A stretch of DNA of 64,000 nt from Sideroxydans sp. CL21 (GTDB taxonomy: Bacteria; Pseudomonadota; Gammaproteobacteria; Burkholderiales; Gallionellaceae). The notes beneath the pieces are model-generated. The model was not told where the DNA came from. It worked only from the letters and a program-made list of their open reading frames with translations, and searched no databases. The position numbers and the translations under genes are program-made. The stretch lies in contig NZ_LR699166.1 in the NCBI RefSeq assembly GCF_902459525.1, forward strand, positions 3,174,501 to 3,238,500. The letters run 5' to 3'. Below are positions 17,252 to 26,380 of the stretch, piece by piece (within the stretch, counting starts at the first letter, position 1; each line of letters opens with the position of its first letter).

Positions 17252-19398
17252 GCTGCCAGTTTCGAGATATCCGCAACCTGATTCATCAGGCCGCCGAGTT
17301 GCTTGAGCAGCAACGCGCGGTTGATACGCAACTTCTGGTCTTCAGCCATGACCATCACCTGATCGAAGAAATCGTCGACAAACGACTTGAGCGTCACCAG
17401 CGCCTTCAGATTCTGCCCGTATTCGCCGCGGATAAAATAGCCCTGCACGAACGGCGCGATATCCGTCATCGCCTGGTGCAGGTTGCGTTCGGCATCATCC
17501 GTCATCAGACCCGCATCGAATGTCGCGCTCGCCATCGTCGCGCCAAGCTCCTCGTGGTTCTTGCGCATGATGTTCTGCACGCGCTTGTTCGCTGCCGCCA
17601 GGTCCTTCGCCACATCCATCGCAGCGAAGCCGCGCACGGCCTGCAAGCGCGGCATCACCTCGTGCAGACGGCCGTTCAACACGGCCAGCACGGCCTCGAT
17701 ATGCGATATGTCGAAACTGCGATCACGCAGATAGCCGCGCAGGCGATCCATCATGAAACCTTCCACATCCGCCGCGACTGTCGTGCTCAACATCCCCTTG
17801 GGGAAATTTTCCGCCGTCGCGTTGAGCAGAGCCGGCAATGGCAGGTCGAGCGGCGTCTCGATCAGGATGCGCAGGATACCCAGGGCCTGGCGCCGCAAAC
17901 CGAACGGGTCCTTGTCGCCGGTCGGGACTTGTCCGATTCCATAGATACCGACTATCGTTTCCAGTTTGTCCGCCAGCGCCACCGAGCATGACACCGCCCC
18001 CATGGGTAACGAGTCTCCGGCGAAACGCGGGTGGTAATGTGCCTCGATGGCGTTCGCCACTTCCAGCTCTTCGCCGTCGTGAAAGGCGTAGTAGCGCCCG
18101 ATGATGCCCTGCAGCTCGGGAAACTCGCCGACCATGTCGGTGATCAGGTCGGCTTTGCACAAGCGCGCCGCCAGTTCCGCATTGGCTTTATCCGCCTGCA
18201 ACAGACGAGCGATAATCCCGGCCAGCGTGGTGATGCGTTCGACGCGCTGCAACTGCGAACCCAGTTTGTTGTGATAAACGACTTTGCCAAGTTTCTCGAC
18301 GCGCGATTCCAGCTTCTGTTTGCGATCCTGATTGAAGAAGAAGCGCGCATCGGACAAACGCGGGCGCACCACGCGCTGGTTGCCTTCGATGATGTGATGC
18401 GGATCGCTCACCTGCATGTTAGACACGATGAGAAACTTGTTCAGTAGCTTACCGGTGCCTGCGTCCAGCAGCGGGAAATATTTCTGGTTCTGCTGCATGG
18501 TGAGGATCAGGCATTCCTGCGGAACGTCGAGGTATTCCTTCTCGAACTCGCCGACATACACCTCCGGCCATTCAACCAGCCCTGTCACCTCGTCCAGCAA
18601 CGTGCTCAGCACACCGCGCTCTTCGTTGGACATGGAGAGCAGTTTTTCCAGGTCGAAATTGGCGTGCCCTACCCAGATCGCCGCGTTCTGCTCGGACAGG
18701 TCGTCCAGGCGCGCCACGATGCTTTCGCGACGTCGCGCAAAACTGGCGATTACGCGCCCGTCACGCGCAAGGATTGCTTCGTAGTCGTCCGCATTGTCGA
18801 TCGTGACCCGTTCGCTGCACATGAAACGGTGGCCGCTGGTGACGTTACCGCTGGTCAGCCCCAGAACCTCCACCGGTACGATACGTTTGCCGTGCAGCAC
18901 CACAAAGCCATGCACCGGACGCACGAACTGATGCTCCGAATCGCCCCAGCGCATCAGTTTGGGCACCGGCAGCTTCTTCAGCGCCTGGGCAACCATCTCC
19001 GGCAGGTGCTCTTCCAGCGACTTGCCCTTCTGTTCAACACGAGCGATGAAGTATTCCGTCTTGCCGTCGCCCAAGCGCTGCAACTGCGCCAGCGTGACAT
19101 TGGCCGAGCGCATGAACCCTTCCAGTGCCTTGGTCGGCGTGCCAGCGGCATCCAGTCCGGCACTGACCGCCGGACCTTTGCGTTCGATGACGCGGTCGGC
19201 CTGCTGCGATTCGACTTCGGTGATGCTGATCGCGAGGCGGCGCGGCGTGGCATAGGGCGTGCACACGCTGTTTTCGCTCAGCAAGGCCTGCTCTTTCAGG
19301 GCAGCAAACACTTCGTTCGCAAAAGTGGTGGAGAGTTTTTCCAGCACCTTCGGCGGCAACTCTTCCGTGAGCAGTTCGATCAGTAACGTCGCTTTCAT
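17248..19398 (-). CDS. glyS: Glycine-tRNA ligase beta subunit
   Basis: GlyS is the large subunit of the alpha2beta2 glycyl-tRNA synthetase. The 716-residue product begins [17 protein letters not shown], the typical GlyS start, and has the expected length. It contains FLIVSNMQ, the HD-like segment [20 protein letters not shown] and the C-terminal anticodon-binding region (DFFDQVMVM). The ATG at 19398 overlaps the glyQ stop as ATGA. Confidence 0.97.
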   Translation of the reverse strand: MKATLLIELLTEELPPKVLEKLSTTFANEVFAALKEQALLSENSVCTPYATPRRLAISITEVESQQADRVIERKGPAVSAGLDAAGTPTKALEGFMRSANVTLAQLQRLGDGKTEYFIARVEQKGKSLEEHLPEMVAQALKKLPVPKLMRWGDSEHQFVRPVHGFVVLHGKRIVPVEVLGLTSGNVTSGHRFMCSERVTIDNADDYEAILARDGRVIASFARRRESIVARLDDLSEQNAAIWVGHANFDLEKLLSMSNEERGVLSTLLDEVTGLVEWPEVYVGEFEKEYLDVPQECLILTMQQNQKYFPLLDAGTGKLLNKFLIVSNMQVSDPHHIIEGNQRVVRPRLSDARFFFNQDRKQKLESRVEKLGKVVYHNKLGSQLQRVERITTLAGIIARLLQADKANAELAARLCKADLITDMVGEFPELQGIIGRYYAFHDGEELEVANAIEAHYHPRFAGDSLPMGAVSCSVALADKLETIVGIYGIGQVPTGDKDPFGLRRQALGILRILIETPLDLPLPALLNATAENFPKGMLSTTVAADVEGFMMDRLRGYLRDRSFDISHIEAVLAVLNGRLHEVMPRLQAVRGFAAMDVAKDLAAANKRVQNIMRKNHEELGATMASATFDAGLMTDDAERNLHQAMTDIAPFVQGYFIRGEYGQNLKALVTLKSFVDDFFDQVMVMAEDQKLRINRALLLKQLGGLMNQVADISKLAA

Positions 19399-20456
19399 TT
19401 CTTGCCCCCGATCCTTGCCATCGGGAAACCCAATGCTTCGCGCGAATCGTAATATGCCTGGGCCACTTGCCGCGCCAGAGCGCGCACTTTGCCGATGTAG
19501 GCCGCGCGTTCGGTCACCGAGATCGCACCGCGCGCATCCAGCAAGTTGAAGGTATGCGAGCACTTCATCACCATCTCGAAACCGGGCAGCGGCAGCCCTG
19601 CATCCATCAGGCGCTTCGCCTCGGATTCGTATTCATTGAAATGACGGAACAGCATCTCGACGTTGGAATGCTCGAAGTTGTATTTGGACTGCTCGACTTC
19701 GTTCTGGTGATACACGTCGCCGTAGGTGATGACCGTGTCGCCGTTCTTCGTCCACACCAGGTCGAACACGTTCTCCACGCCCTGCAGGTACATGGCCAGA
19801 CGCTCCAAACCGTAAGTGATCTCACCGAGTACCGGCTTGCAGATCAGCGAACCGACTTCCTGGAAATAGGTGAACTGCGTCACCTCCATGCCGTCCAGCC
19901 ACACTTCCCAGCCCAGCCCCCAGGCGCCCAGCGTCGGCGATTCCCAATCGTCCTCGACGAAGCGGATATCGTGCTCGCCGGTGTTAATGCCCAGCGCGCG
20001 CAGGCTATCGAGATAGAGTTCCTGGATATTGTCGGGAGAAGGTTTCAGTACCACCTGGTACTGGTAGTAATGCTGCAAGCGGTTGGGGTTCTCTCCGTAA
20101 CGACCGTCTTTCGGGCGGCGCGAAGGTTGCACGTAGGCAGCGCGCCAAGGCTCGGGTCCGATCGCGCGCAGGAAGGTTGCCGTATGGAACGTGCCTGCGC
20201 CGACCTCGATATCGTAGGGCTGCAACAACGCGCAGCCCTGCTTGTCCCAGAATTGCTGCAGCGTCAGGATGACTTGCTGAAAAGTCGGCCCTTGGCCGAC
20301 TTTCGGTGAAGACTCATGCGCAGGGCGCGTGATGTCGGAACCAAAACTCCGTTGGGGTGAAGACTCATGCGCAGAGCGCGTGATGTCGGAACCAAAACCC
20401 CGTTGGGGTGAAGACTCATGCGCAGCGCGCGTGACGTCGGAACCAAAGGTTTGCAT
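19395..20456 (-). CDS. glyQ: Glycine-tRNA ligase alpha subunit with repeat-encoded N-terminal extension
   Basis: GlyQ is the catalytic alpha subunit. The conserved domain starts at about residue 58 ([15 protein letters not shown]) and includes [39 protein letters not shown] and [10 protein letters not shown]. Its C-terminus is normal. Between the initial MQTF, which resembles the ordinary GlyQ start MQKF, and PTFQQ there are about 54 extra residues encoded by three 51-bp tandem repeats and a hairpin. No ATG, GTG or TTG in frame exists between the repeats and the conserved domain, so the extension must be translated unless a non-standard start is used. It heads the glyQ-glyS-gmhB-plsC-ygjP operon. 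Confidence 0.95.
   Translation of the reverse strand: MQTFGSDVTRAAHESSPQRGFGSDITRSAHESSPQRSFGSDITRPAHESSPKVGQGPTFQQVILTLQQFWDKQGCALLQPYDIEVGAGTFHTATFLRAIGPEPWRAAYVQPSRRPKDGRYGENPNRLQHYYQYQVVLKPSPDNIQELYLDSLRALGINTGEHDIRFVEDDWESPTLGAWGLGWEVWLDGMEVTQFTYFQEVGSLICKPVLGEITYGLERLAMYLQGVENVFDLVWTKNGDTVITYGDVYHQNEVEQSKYNFEHSNVEMLFRHFNEYESEAKRLMDAGLPLPGFEMVMKCSHTFNLLDARGAISVTERAAYIGKVRALARQVAQAYYDSREALGFPMARIGGKK
20281..20303. repeat. Perfect 10-bp hairpin inside glyQ coding region
   Basis: AAAGTCGGCC and its exact complement GGCCGACTTT are separated by three bases. The hairpin lies at the junction between the 51-bp repeats and the conserved glyQ domain, in the translated region. Confidence 0.85.
20305..20450 (-). 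repeat. Three 51-bp in-frame tandem repeats at the glyQ start
   Basis: Copies begin at 20305, 20356 and 20407, with a period of exactly 51 bp (17 codons). The encoded unit is close to [16 protein letters not shown] with variable x (A, S, P). The copies differ by only a few substitutions, so the array is recent. A period divisible by three keeps glyQ in frame. Confidence 0.95.
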
Positions 20457-20663
20457 ATGCTCGATAACCGCCAGTATTTGCGAAAGGCCGCATTTTACGG
20501 GTTCCCGCGTGTTACGTCACGCCGCAATATCCCCGTGGCGGGCGCCGGGAACGTAATTCGTACCTGTTAAGTAACGTTGCCCCAAGCAAGCAGGCGATAC
20601 AGCATGGCAGCGCCCGGCCCCTTGGAAAAAATAGCCGGAATCGCCCCGGTATTCAAGCGCCGC

Positions 20664-20701
20664 AAAAAACAAGCGGTTCCTCGCTCCAAAGGAACCGCTT
20701 G
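20664..20701 (-). terminator. Rho-independent terminator (minus strand)
   Basis: CAAGCGGTTCCT (20670-20681) pairs perfectly with AGGAACCGCTTG (20690-20701) across an 8-base loop. On the minus strand the hairpin is followed by a run of T (plus-strand A run 20664-20669). It lies just after the outer-membrane protein gene ending at 20713. Confidence 0.88.
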
Positions 20702-20712
20702 CCGTTGCGTGT

Positions 20713-21255
20713 TTAGAACTGATAAACAGCAGAAGCAAGTGCGCTCAGGTTGTTGTAGCCTGCATCGTATGGATATGCACCCCCACCAAAATTGACCGTG
20801 GTGTTGACCGTGACCGTCGAAAGCCGTGCTTCAGCACGGAACAGCAGGTTCTTCACCCACGGTGTCTGCCACTGCACACCGCCGAATATTTCCAAGCCGG
20901 AGCCCTTGCTTTGTGAGCTCGCGCCACCCACAGAATAGGTCGGGCCACTAATGGAAATAAAGCCGGCGCCAACGTAAGGAAGCGCCGGATAGCGGGCGAT
21001 ATCGAACGGTTTGTCGATCAGATATGTGCCGCGAATTTCGGTTATGGTGAAGCTATTACCGCTGCTCAAGCCGATCGATGCGCCAACGTTATCGCTAAAC
21101 CAGTGCCCAAGCGACGCCCCGATCGTGGAATTGTTCACGTCGACCGTAGCCGCGACTTCGTTCGTATCGGCCACGTGCCTAACCTCTGCGTGCGCCGATG
21201 CTGCCGCCAACAATGCACCCGCCAGAGCAACGGAAACCACCAAATTTTTTTTCAT
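20713..21255 (-). CDS. Small outer-membrane beta-barrel protein (OmpA/OmpW-like porin fold)
   Basis: The 180-residue protein has a signal peptide (cleavage near AHAEV, about 23). About eight amphipathic strands follow, rich in Gly, Ser, Tyr and Asn, and it ends with the aromatic C-terminus YQF typical of barrel assembly. Repeated GASLGHWFSDNVGASIGLSS-like patterns fit an eight-stranded barrel. GGAG precedes the ATG at good spacing and a strong terminator follows, so it is a single-gene unit. The exact family and role are unknown. Confidence 0.75.
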   Translation of the reverse strand: MKKNLVVSVALAGALLAAASAHAEVRHVADTNEVAATVDVNNSTIGASLGHWFSDNVGASIGLSSGNSFTITEIRGTYLIDKPFDIARYPALPYVGAGFISISGPTYSVGGASSQSKGSGLEIFGGVQWQTPWVKNLLFRAEARLSTVTVNTTVNFGGGAYPYDAGYNNLSALASAVYQF

Positions 21256-21506
21256 GCAAACTCCTCATTGTTTGAAATAACCAGGGATGCGCCGAACCAG
21301 TTTGTCCTTTTCCGACGGAAAAGAAAATCGTCCGGAACCTCCCTTAAATCAGTCTACTCCCATCCTGTTGGTTGCGATGGGTGTTTGATTCTTCCAGAAG
21401 TGACCGGAAAGTTGAAGAAAAACGATATGGTGCGGCCTTTACGCAACAGAGCTGGCAACCCGGTCGGCTCACGGCATCTATTGCGAGTCAAGATTAAGGC
21501 TATGCA

Positions 21507-21761
21507 TCAGCAAAACAGCGCAAGCTTGTCCGCGCGCGGCAAGGACTTGATCTCCCGCTCGCGCTTCAACGCGGAGGACTTGTCGGCGCAGGGCTCCTGG
21601 TAAACCAAAGTGACCGGGGTGCGGCCGCGGGTATATTTGGCGCCTTCGCCAGAGTTATGGGCGGCGAGGCGTTTGCTTAGGTCGTTGGTTATACCGCAGT
21701 AGAGGGTGTTGTCGGTGCATTGGAGGAGATAGCAGACCCAGGTGTTGTTCTTTGGTTTCAT
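21507..21761 (-). CDS. GIY-YIG nuclease superfamily protein (UPF0213/YhbQ-like)
   Basis: The 84-residue protein is a minimal GIY-YIG domain. It has YLLQCTDNTLYCGITNDLSKRLAAHN (GIY and YIG elements plus the conserved Arg), a central TRGRTPVTLVY and a C-terminal Glu-containing helix (ALKREREIKSL). Such stand-alone domains (YhbQ group) are common, with suspected DNA-repair or mobile-DNA roles. It sits at the edge of a repeat-rich region. Confidence 0.9.
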   Translation of the reverse strand: MKPKNNTWVCYLLQCTDNTLYCGITNDLSKRLAAHNSGEGAKYTRGRTPVTLVYQEPCADKSSALKREREIKSLPRADKLALFC

Positions 21762-21780
21762 TTTTTAAGTACCTGATGAC

Positions 21781-22151
21781 CGTTCGCCCTGAGCTTGTCG
21801 AAGGGTGGGCGAAGCCCGCTGGTTACAGCCGTTCGTGCTGAGCCTGTCGAAGCATGAACCTTCCTCTAAACCAACACCGTCGGGAGTAGCCCGACAGCTA
21901 GTCACTTTTTCTTGCTTCGCCAAAGAAAAAGTAACCAAAAAGAAGGCGACCCCGGTTTGCCGCCCCTTCGGGGTTCCCTGCGTTGCTCGACTGGTCAGGC
22001 TTCCTCATAAACTCGCACGATCCGCTGCGCGTCCACGTGCTCAAACATATTCGTCAGAATTCCCTGACCAGCCTGCGCTACTCGGCGGCGCACAGGGGAA
22101 GGAAAAGCAAAAATTCAAAACCACCGCGTGGGCACTGCGTGCCCACCCTAC
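21781..22151. repeat. Left half of nested inverted-repeat block
   Basis: This gene-free stretch holds several dispersed-repeat units. Two copies of a GTTCG..CTGAGC.TGTCGAAG motif (about 21781-21805 and 21831-21852) come first. A segment of about 95 bp follows, with self-complementary ACTTTTTCTTGCTTCGCC and its reverse partner (21868-21963). An inner segment at 22085-22151 contains GTGGGCACTGCGTGCCCAC. The two latter segments recur inverted at 22801-22970 and 22613-22679. Such elements are common between betaproteobacterial genes. Confidence 0.8.
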
Positions 22152-22155
22152 TTGG

Positions 22156-22569
22156 CTAATGTCTCACCCCAATAAGCACAGCTTCTAAATCCTTGAGTAC
22201 GACATCTTGCTTGCTTCCAGAGTCGCTACGCATGATGGCTACCATGCGTGTGAACGTAGCACGCTGTTCAGCAGTGTTCATGGTGGCACCAAGTCTCTCG
22301 AATTCAGCGAACGCTGCAATTGCAGCAACTGATCCATACAAACAGATACGAGCTTTTGCATCGGCTGTCTTGGCAAACATTTCACGAGCTTCCGGCGATT
22401 TGGGCTGAATTCCTAGATTCGCCAGATCGCAGACACTTTTCAAGTAGTCAGTGTAGGACTTTGTTCGCAGATCTCGGTGATACTTCTGACTGTCGAGGTG
22501 ACGCGTAAAAAAGTACTGAAGCGATCCACCTGCAACGATACCAATCAATGAAAATATAGCTGCACTCAT
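22156..22569 (-). CDS. Hypothetical membrane-anchored protein inside inverted repeats
   Basis: The 137-residue product has one N-terminal membrane helix (about 3-22, FSLIGIVAGGSLQYFFTRHL). A cytosolic, mostly helical, charged domain follows (DSQKYHRDLRTKSYTDYL and beyond). The ATG at 22569 is preceded by GGAGGTGGG. The gene fills the space between two inner inverted repeats almost exactly: its stop is 4 bp from the left copy and its start about 44 bp from the right copy. I do not recognise a named family; similar small anchored proteins occur as passengers in gene cassettes. Function unknown. Confidence 0.65.
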   Translation of the reverse strand: MSAAIFSLIGIVAGGSLQYFFTRHLDSQKYHRDLRTKSYTDYLKSVCDLANLGIQPKSPEAREMFAKTADAKARICLYGSVAAIAAFAEFERLGATMNTAEQRATFTRMVAIMRSDSGSKQDVVLKDLEAVLIGVRH

Positions 22570-22612
22570 GCCCACCTCCGATAAGAGAACCAATTATAGA
22601 CGTAGCAGTCGA

Positions 22613-22970
22613 GTAGGGTGGGCACGCAGTGCCCACGCGGTGTTTTAGATTTTGCTTTTCTATCCCCTGTGCGCCGCCTCGATATTTCACCAGCAAGCGG
22701 AGGTTTAGGCGAGCACTGTTTGAGCTCCGCAGTGGGGCACGGTTTGTGTGCCCCGCCAGGGCGAGTTGCGCAGCCCCGCTTGTTGGTGAAATATCGAGGC
22801 GGCGCACCGGGGTCGCCTTTTCTTTGGTTACTTTCTTTTGGCGAAGCAAAAGAAAGTAACTTGCCGCAGGGCAACCCCCGGCAAACTATGCGTCCAGTCA
22901 TGCATGGTTCGACAAGCTCACCACGAACAGCTTCAGCTGTAGGGCTACTCCCAACGTTGTTGGGTTTAAA
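22613..22970. repeat. Right half of nested inverted-repeat block
   Basis: 22613-22679 is an inverted copy of 22085-22151, and 22801-22861 plus 22938-22970 form an inverted, interrupted copy of 21868-21963. Between them, 22671-22698 and 22780-22807 form a 28-bp inverted repeat (one mismatch) around GCCGCCTCGATATTTCACCA. The piece at 22862-22937 carries a TTCGACAAGCTCACCACGAAC unit of the same type seen at 21781 and 21831. No gene is evident in this stretch. Confidence 0.8.
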
Positions 22971-23031
22971 AGTAAAAGGGGATGTGCGGCAATGCATCAA
23001 CCATGCAGTCGAGTAGTGTGAGGGTGAAAAT

Positions 23032-23799
23032 TTAACGAGTTATCTCTTGAGCTTTTCCGGCGCGCTGCCGGAAAAGCAGGATACAGGCAATCATTATCGC
23101 CATGAGCACTGCCGAGGCTGAATACCGGTCCAGTGCAAGGCCGCCCGCATTCAGCGGTTTGTCGAGAAAATCGCCCACGACAGCCCCCAGCGGCCGGGTA
23201 AGAATGAACGCAGCCCAGAACAGCACAGTCCTGGAAATACTTGTCCAGTAGTAGGCTGCGGCCACCACTCCCAGCAGGATGCTGAAGATCATCGTCCCGC
23301 CGCCGTATCCAAGCCCTGCGGTGTCGGCCGTCCAGTCTCCCAGTGCGGTCCCCAGGGTCTGGGAAAACATGATCGTTATCCAATAAAACATTTCAACTTT
23401 CGGGGTGCTCACTGTCTCAACCGAAACAGAGCCCAGCGATCTGTGCCAGACAACCAGTGAGCCCATCAAGAGGGCAAACAGCAAAGTCGTTCCTCCGGCA
23501 TAGCCGATACCCAGCGAACGGTCTGCGAAATCGGCCAGGGTCGTCCCGACGGTTGTCGTGGCAATGATGGTTGCCCAGTACAGAAACGGATGAAAGCCTT
23601 TCGCCCGGATCTGTGCGATCACGGCAACAATAAACACTGCCGCGAAAATTGCTGTACCGACAAGGTAGCCCAGGTTCATCGACATGGATACTGCATCGCC
23701 GCCGGTCTCGCCCAATGTGGTGGCAGCGATCTTGATGATCCAGAATATCAAGGTGACTTCCGGAACCTTGCTCAAGGTGTGTTCAGCGGAATTATTCAT
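23032..23799 (-). CDS. DUF347 (COG4705) repeat membrane protein
   Basis: The 255-residue inner-membrane protein has about eight helices arranged as four repeats. Each repeat carries a version of TxGxxxGD: TTLGETGGD, TTVGTTLADF, QTLGTALGDW and RPLGAVVGDF. This is the DUF347 pattern. The family has no settled function; small-molecule or metal transport is a guess from its repeat-built, Asp-containing helices. It is the last gene of the TonB-receptor locus, 34 bp after the beta-propeller gene. Confidence 0.82.
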   Translation of the reverse strand: MNNSAEHTLSKVPEVTLIFWIIKIAATTLGETGGDAVSMSMNLGYLVGTAIFAAVFIVAVIAQIRAKGFHPFLYWATIIATTTVGTTLADFADRSLGIGYAGGTTLLFALLMGSLVVWHRSLGSVSVETVSTPKVEMFYWITIMFSQTLGTALGDWTADTAGLGYGGGTMIFSILLGVVAAAYYWTSISRTVLFWAAFILTRPLGAVVGDFLDKPLNAGGLALDRYSASAVLMAIMIACILLFRQRAGKAQEITR

Positions 23800-23833
23800 T
23801 GGGATTCAACACAGTTTATTGATTTTCGATACA

Positions 23834-24883
23834 TCAAGGATACGATGAAATGACCAGCACAACGAAACTGCGCGGAATGATTGCCGGCCTCGGTTTCGGC
23901 TGCTCTGCCGATGCTGGCGGAGTCTTGCCAAATGAAGCCGTCACAAGATAGGCACGATGCTTGACCGCATCATAAGCCATGGTCCGCGCCCCCTTTTGCG
24001 TCTTGATATTTTTCAATACGGAAAAATGGTCCGGGTCATCTTCCTTGACTGCGGTCAATGTTCCGTCTCCGTTCGAGCTGAAAGCGATTCCCAGGTCTTG
24101 GTCAAAGGCCGCCGAGTCAGGACCTTCGCCAATGGCGACTTCGGAAATAATTTTTCCGGTGACAGAATCCAGTATGACCATTTTCCTGTTGGCGCAGACC
24201 GAGAACAGCCGGTCATGCTGGCGATCGATTGCCAATCCGGTGGGCTCAACTCCATTGCCCAACGAGTAACTTCCGAGAACCTTGTTGGAGACACCATCAA
24301 TCACAGCGATTTCATTTTTATCTTCGATATTCACAAATACCTTGCCCGCATTGTCGCTGACTGCCAGTTCCGGCTTCCCGGGCAAAGCAATCGTATCGAT
24401 TTCCTTGAGCGATAGCGCATCAATTACTGTGGCGTTGGCCGAGCGGCCATTGAAAGTGAATATATGTTTTGACTTCGGTTCGTACAGAATCACATCCGGA
24501 TTCAAACCGGAAATATTGATGGTTGCAATGACCTTCAGCGTGGCCAGATCGAATGCCGTGACTGAGTTGCTTTTGCCGTTACTGGTAAACCCGGTATTCA
24601 AATCATCCGCGAGTGCGATGCCATGCACGCCGTCCGTACCGGGAATTTCTCCAATGACTTTTCCTGAGTCGGTATCAACAACCTGAACATGGGTAAACCT
24701 GCTGATAAACAGGCGATGACGCTGTGCATCAAAAGCGAGCAGATCCCATTTTTCATCGCCGCCAACGTGGTAGCGATTGGCCAGTTTGAATTCGACATTT
24801 GCAGCGGGTTGAGCCGACTGGGCTGCAAGACTGCCCAAAAGGCAAACAAAGAAAATAGCTCGAATCAGTGTTTTGATATGCAT
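23834..24883 (-). CDS. Periplasmic YVTN/YncE-type beta-propeller protein
   Basis: The 349-residue protein has a signal peptide (cleavage near QSAQPAAN). About seven blade-like repeats follow, with phrases such as VQVVDTDSGKVIGEIPGTDG, VIDALSLKEIDTIALPG and VILDSVTGKIISEVAIGEG. This is the pattern of YVTN-family propellers, which are usually exported binding or scaffold proteins. The ATG at 24883 is preceded by GGAAAA; an upstream TTG is possible. It lies between the phosphoesterase and DUF347 genes and probably serves the same uptake system. Confidence 0.85.
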   Translation of the reverse strand: MHIKTLIRAIFFVCLLGSLAAQSAQPAANVEFKLANRYHVGGDEKWDLLAFDAQRHRLFISRFTHVQVVDTDSGKVIGEIPGTDGVHGIALADDLNTGFTSNGKSNSVTAFDLATLKVIATINISGLNPDVILYEPKSKHIFTFNGRSANATVIDALSLKEIDTIALPGKPELAVSDNAGKVFVNIEDKNEIAVIDGVSNKVLGSYSLGNGVEPTGLAIDRQHDRLFSVCANRKMVILDSVTGKIISEVAIGEGPDSAAFDQDLGIAFSSNGDGTLTAVKEDDPDHFSVLKNIKTQKGARTMAYDAVKHRAYLVTASFGKTPPASAEQPKPRPAIIPRSFVVLVISSYP

Positions 24884-24921
24884 ATTGTTTTCCAAAAAAT
24901 TATCGCCAGAAGATCGGATTG

Positions 24922-26343
24922 CTATTTGACCTGCACCAGTTCACAGGCTGAATGGCTGCCATTCATGCTGCAGGAATTGACTTGATGTCCTGTGGTATCC
25001 CACACCTTGGCCTCCCACTGGTTGGTGCCTGTGCGTTCCATCGTCATGAAGCCGAAACCGCCGACCCATGAACTGTGGTGTTCAACCACGGCACCCGGTG
25101 CCGGTGTGGCGCCGCGCGGAAGCTCGACCGGCAGCGGAACCACGTCTTCCATGGTTCCGGAAAAGCCGGCCACAAACTGTGTGGGGTGCGGACTGGAAAA
25201 GCTGACTTCCTGCCACATATGAACATGGCCAGAAAGCAGCGCGTTGATGCGTGGCGGCATGATCAGCGGATTGATGGCGCCGAATACGGATTGCACACCC
25301 TGGTTGCCCGGCCACACCGTCACTTTACCCTGCTTGTCCCGGCTGGCAAAAAACCCAAGTATCGGATGGTGATTGGCCACAATGTTGTAAGACGCTTGCT
25401 GCGACAGCTTCTCAAGCTTGCCATACATATCGCGATATTTGATCTGGCGGATGTCTCCTTCGGGGATCACACCCGAAGAAGTATTTGAAGTATCCAGCAC
25501 GATCAATTGCGCATCGCCGCCGAGTGAAACCGCATAGGGATCGCTGTAGTCACCCGTCTCGTCGTTGGCCGTATCGTTGCAATCGCGTCCCGGCAGCAGG
25601 GGACGCGGATCGATCATGCGCCGCCAGCCCTGCCCTGCACGCACGCAGGATTCGTGATTGCCGCGGACCATCACCCAGGGCGCCGCTTTCAACAAGGCTG
25701 CTGCGGGCTCGAAGAAATCGGCACGCCATGCATCCCAGCCGTAACCCCAAGGGCTGCCCGCGCAGCCCGGATTGTCTGCGGGACACTGATTTTCGCGATA
25801 GAGAAAATCTCCCACATGGATCACCAGGTCGGGTTTCCAGTTTGCTGCCGCCGCTGCCACCCTGGCGAATGGATATTGATCGCTATCGTTGCAGGCCTGA
25901 TATGCCGCCTCGCCTTTCTTCAGGCGACAACCCGTGTCTCCGATCACGACAATGCGTTTGATCTCGGCTGCGGGCAGCGGCAGTGAAATATCGCCGATGG
26001 TTGCCTTCTGAGCATCGGTGGGAATTGATTTCTCGCAAACGCGAATCGGAAACTCGGACGGTTTGGAATCGGCGGCCGCCGATATCGTGGTACGCAATGG
26101 CATGGAACCCGGTACTGCGCGCGGCTCCATCCGTACCTCGCGAGTATCGAATCGAATGACGGGACATTGCGCATCTGTGGTCAGCAGCCGCGCAACCGCT
26201 GTTCCGTTTTCTCCCATCACGACATAGGCAGTGCGTGTAGCGGCAGGCAGTTGCTTGTTCGGTGTGGCGCAACCGAACAGAAGGCTCGCAACCGCAATCA
26301 TGAATAACGGACGACGAAACGGAACGCCGAATTGCATTTGCAT
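24922..26343 (-). CDS. Lipoprotein calcineurin-like metallophosphoesterase
   Basis: The 473-residue product has a lipoprotein signal with lipobox LLFGC (about Cys23). An N-terminal region of about 110 residues precedes the catalytic domain. All metallophosphoesterase motifs are present: GDTGCR, HVGDFLYR, RGNHES, NHHP and GHVHMW. Two metal ions, usually Fe/Mn/Zn, would be bound and phosphate esters hydrolysed in the periplasm or at the outer membrane. The ATG at 26343 begins the lipoprotein signal; longer readings run into the tonB gene. Its place in a TonB-ExbBD operon suggests it processes the imported or surface substrate. Confidence 0.88.
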   Translation of the reverse strand: MQMQFGVPFRRPLFMIAVASLLFGCATPNKQLPAATRTAYVVMGENGTAVARLLTTDAQCPVIRFDTREVRMEPRAVPGSMPLRTTISAAADSKPSEFPIRVCEKSIPTDAQKATIGDISLPLPAAEIKRIVVIGDTGCRLKKGEAAYQACNDSDQYPFARVAAAAANWKPDLVIHVGDFLYRENQCPADNPGCAGSPWGYGWDAWRADFFEPAAALLKAAPWVMVRGNHESCVRAGQGWRRMIDPRPLLPGRDCNDTANDETGDYSDPYAVSLGGDAQLIVLDTSNTSSGVIPEGDIRQIKYRDMYGKLEKLSQQASYNIVANHHPILGFFASRDKQGKVTVWPGNQGVQSVFGAINPLIMPPRINALLSGHVHMWQEVSFSSPHPTQFVAGFSGTMEDVVPLPVELPRGATPAPGAVVEHHSSWVGGFGFMTMERTGTNQWEAKVWDTTGHQVNSCSMNGSHSACELVQVK

Positions 26344-26380
26344 GGAATGCTTCCGATGAATATGAGTTGCCGATTGTCTG

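Noticed and set aside
22085-22679. Integron cassette with attC sites around the hypothetical gene
   Set aside because: No attC-type core sites (GTTRRRY/RYYYAAC) or integrase seen; the flanks are simple inverted dispersed repeats.
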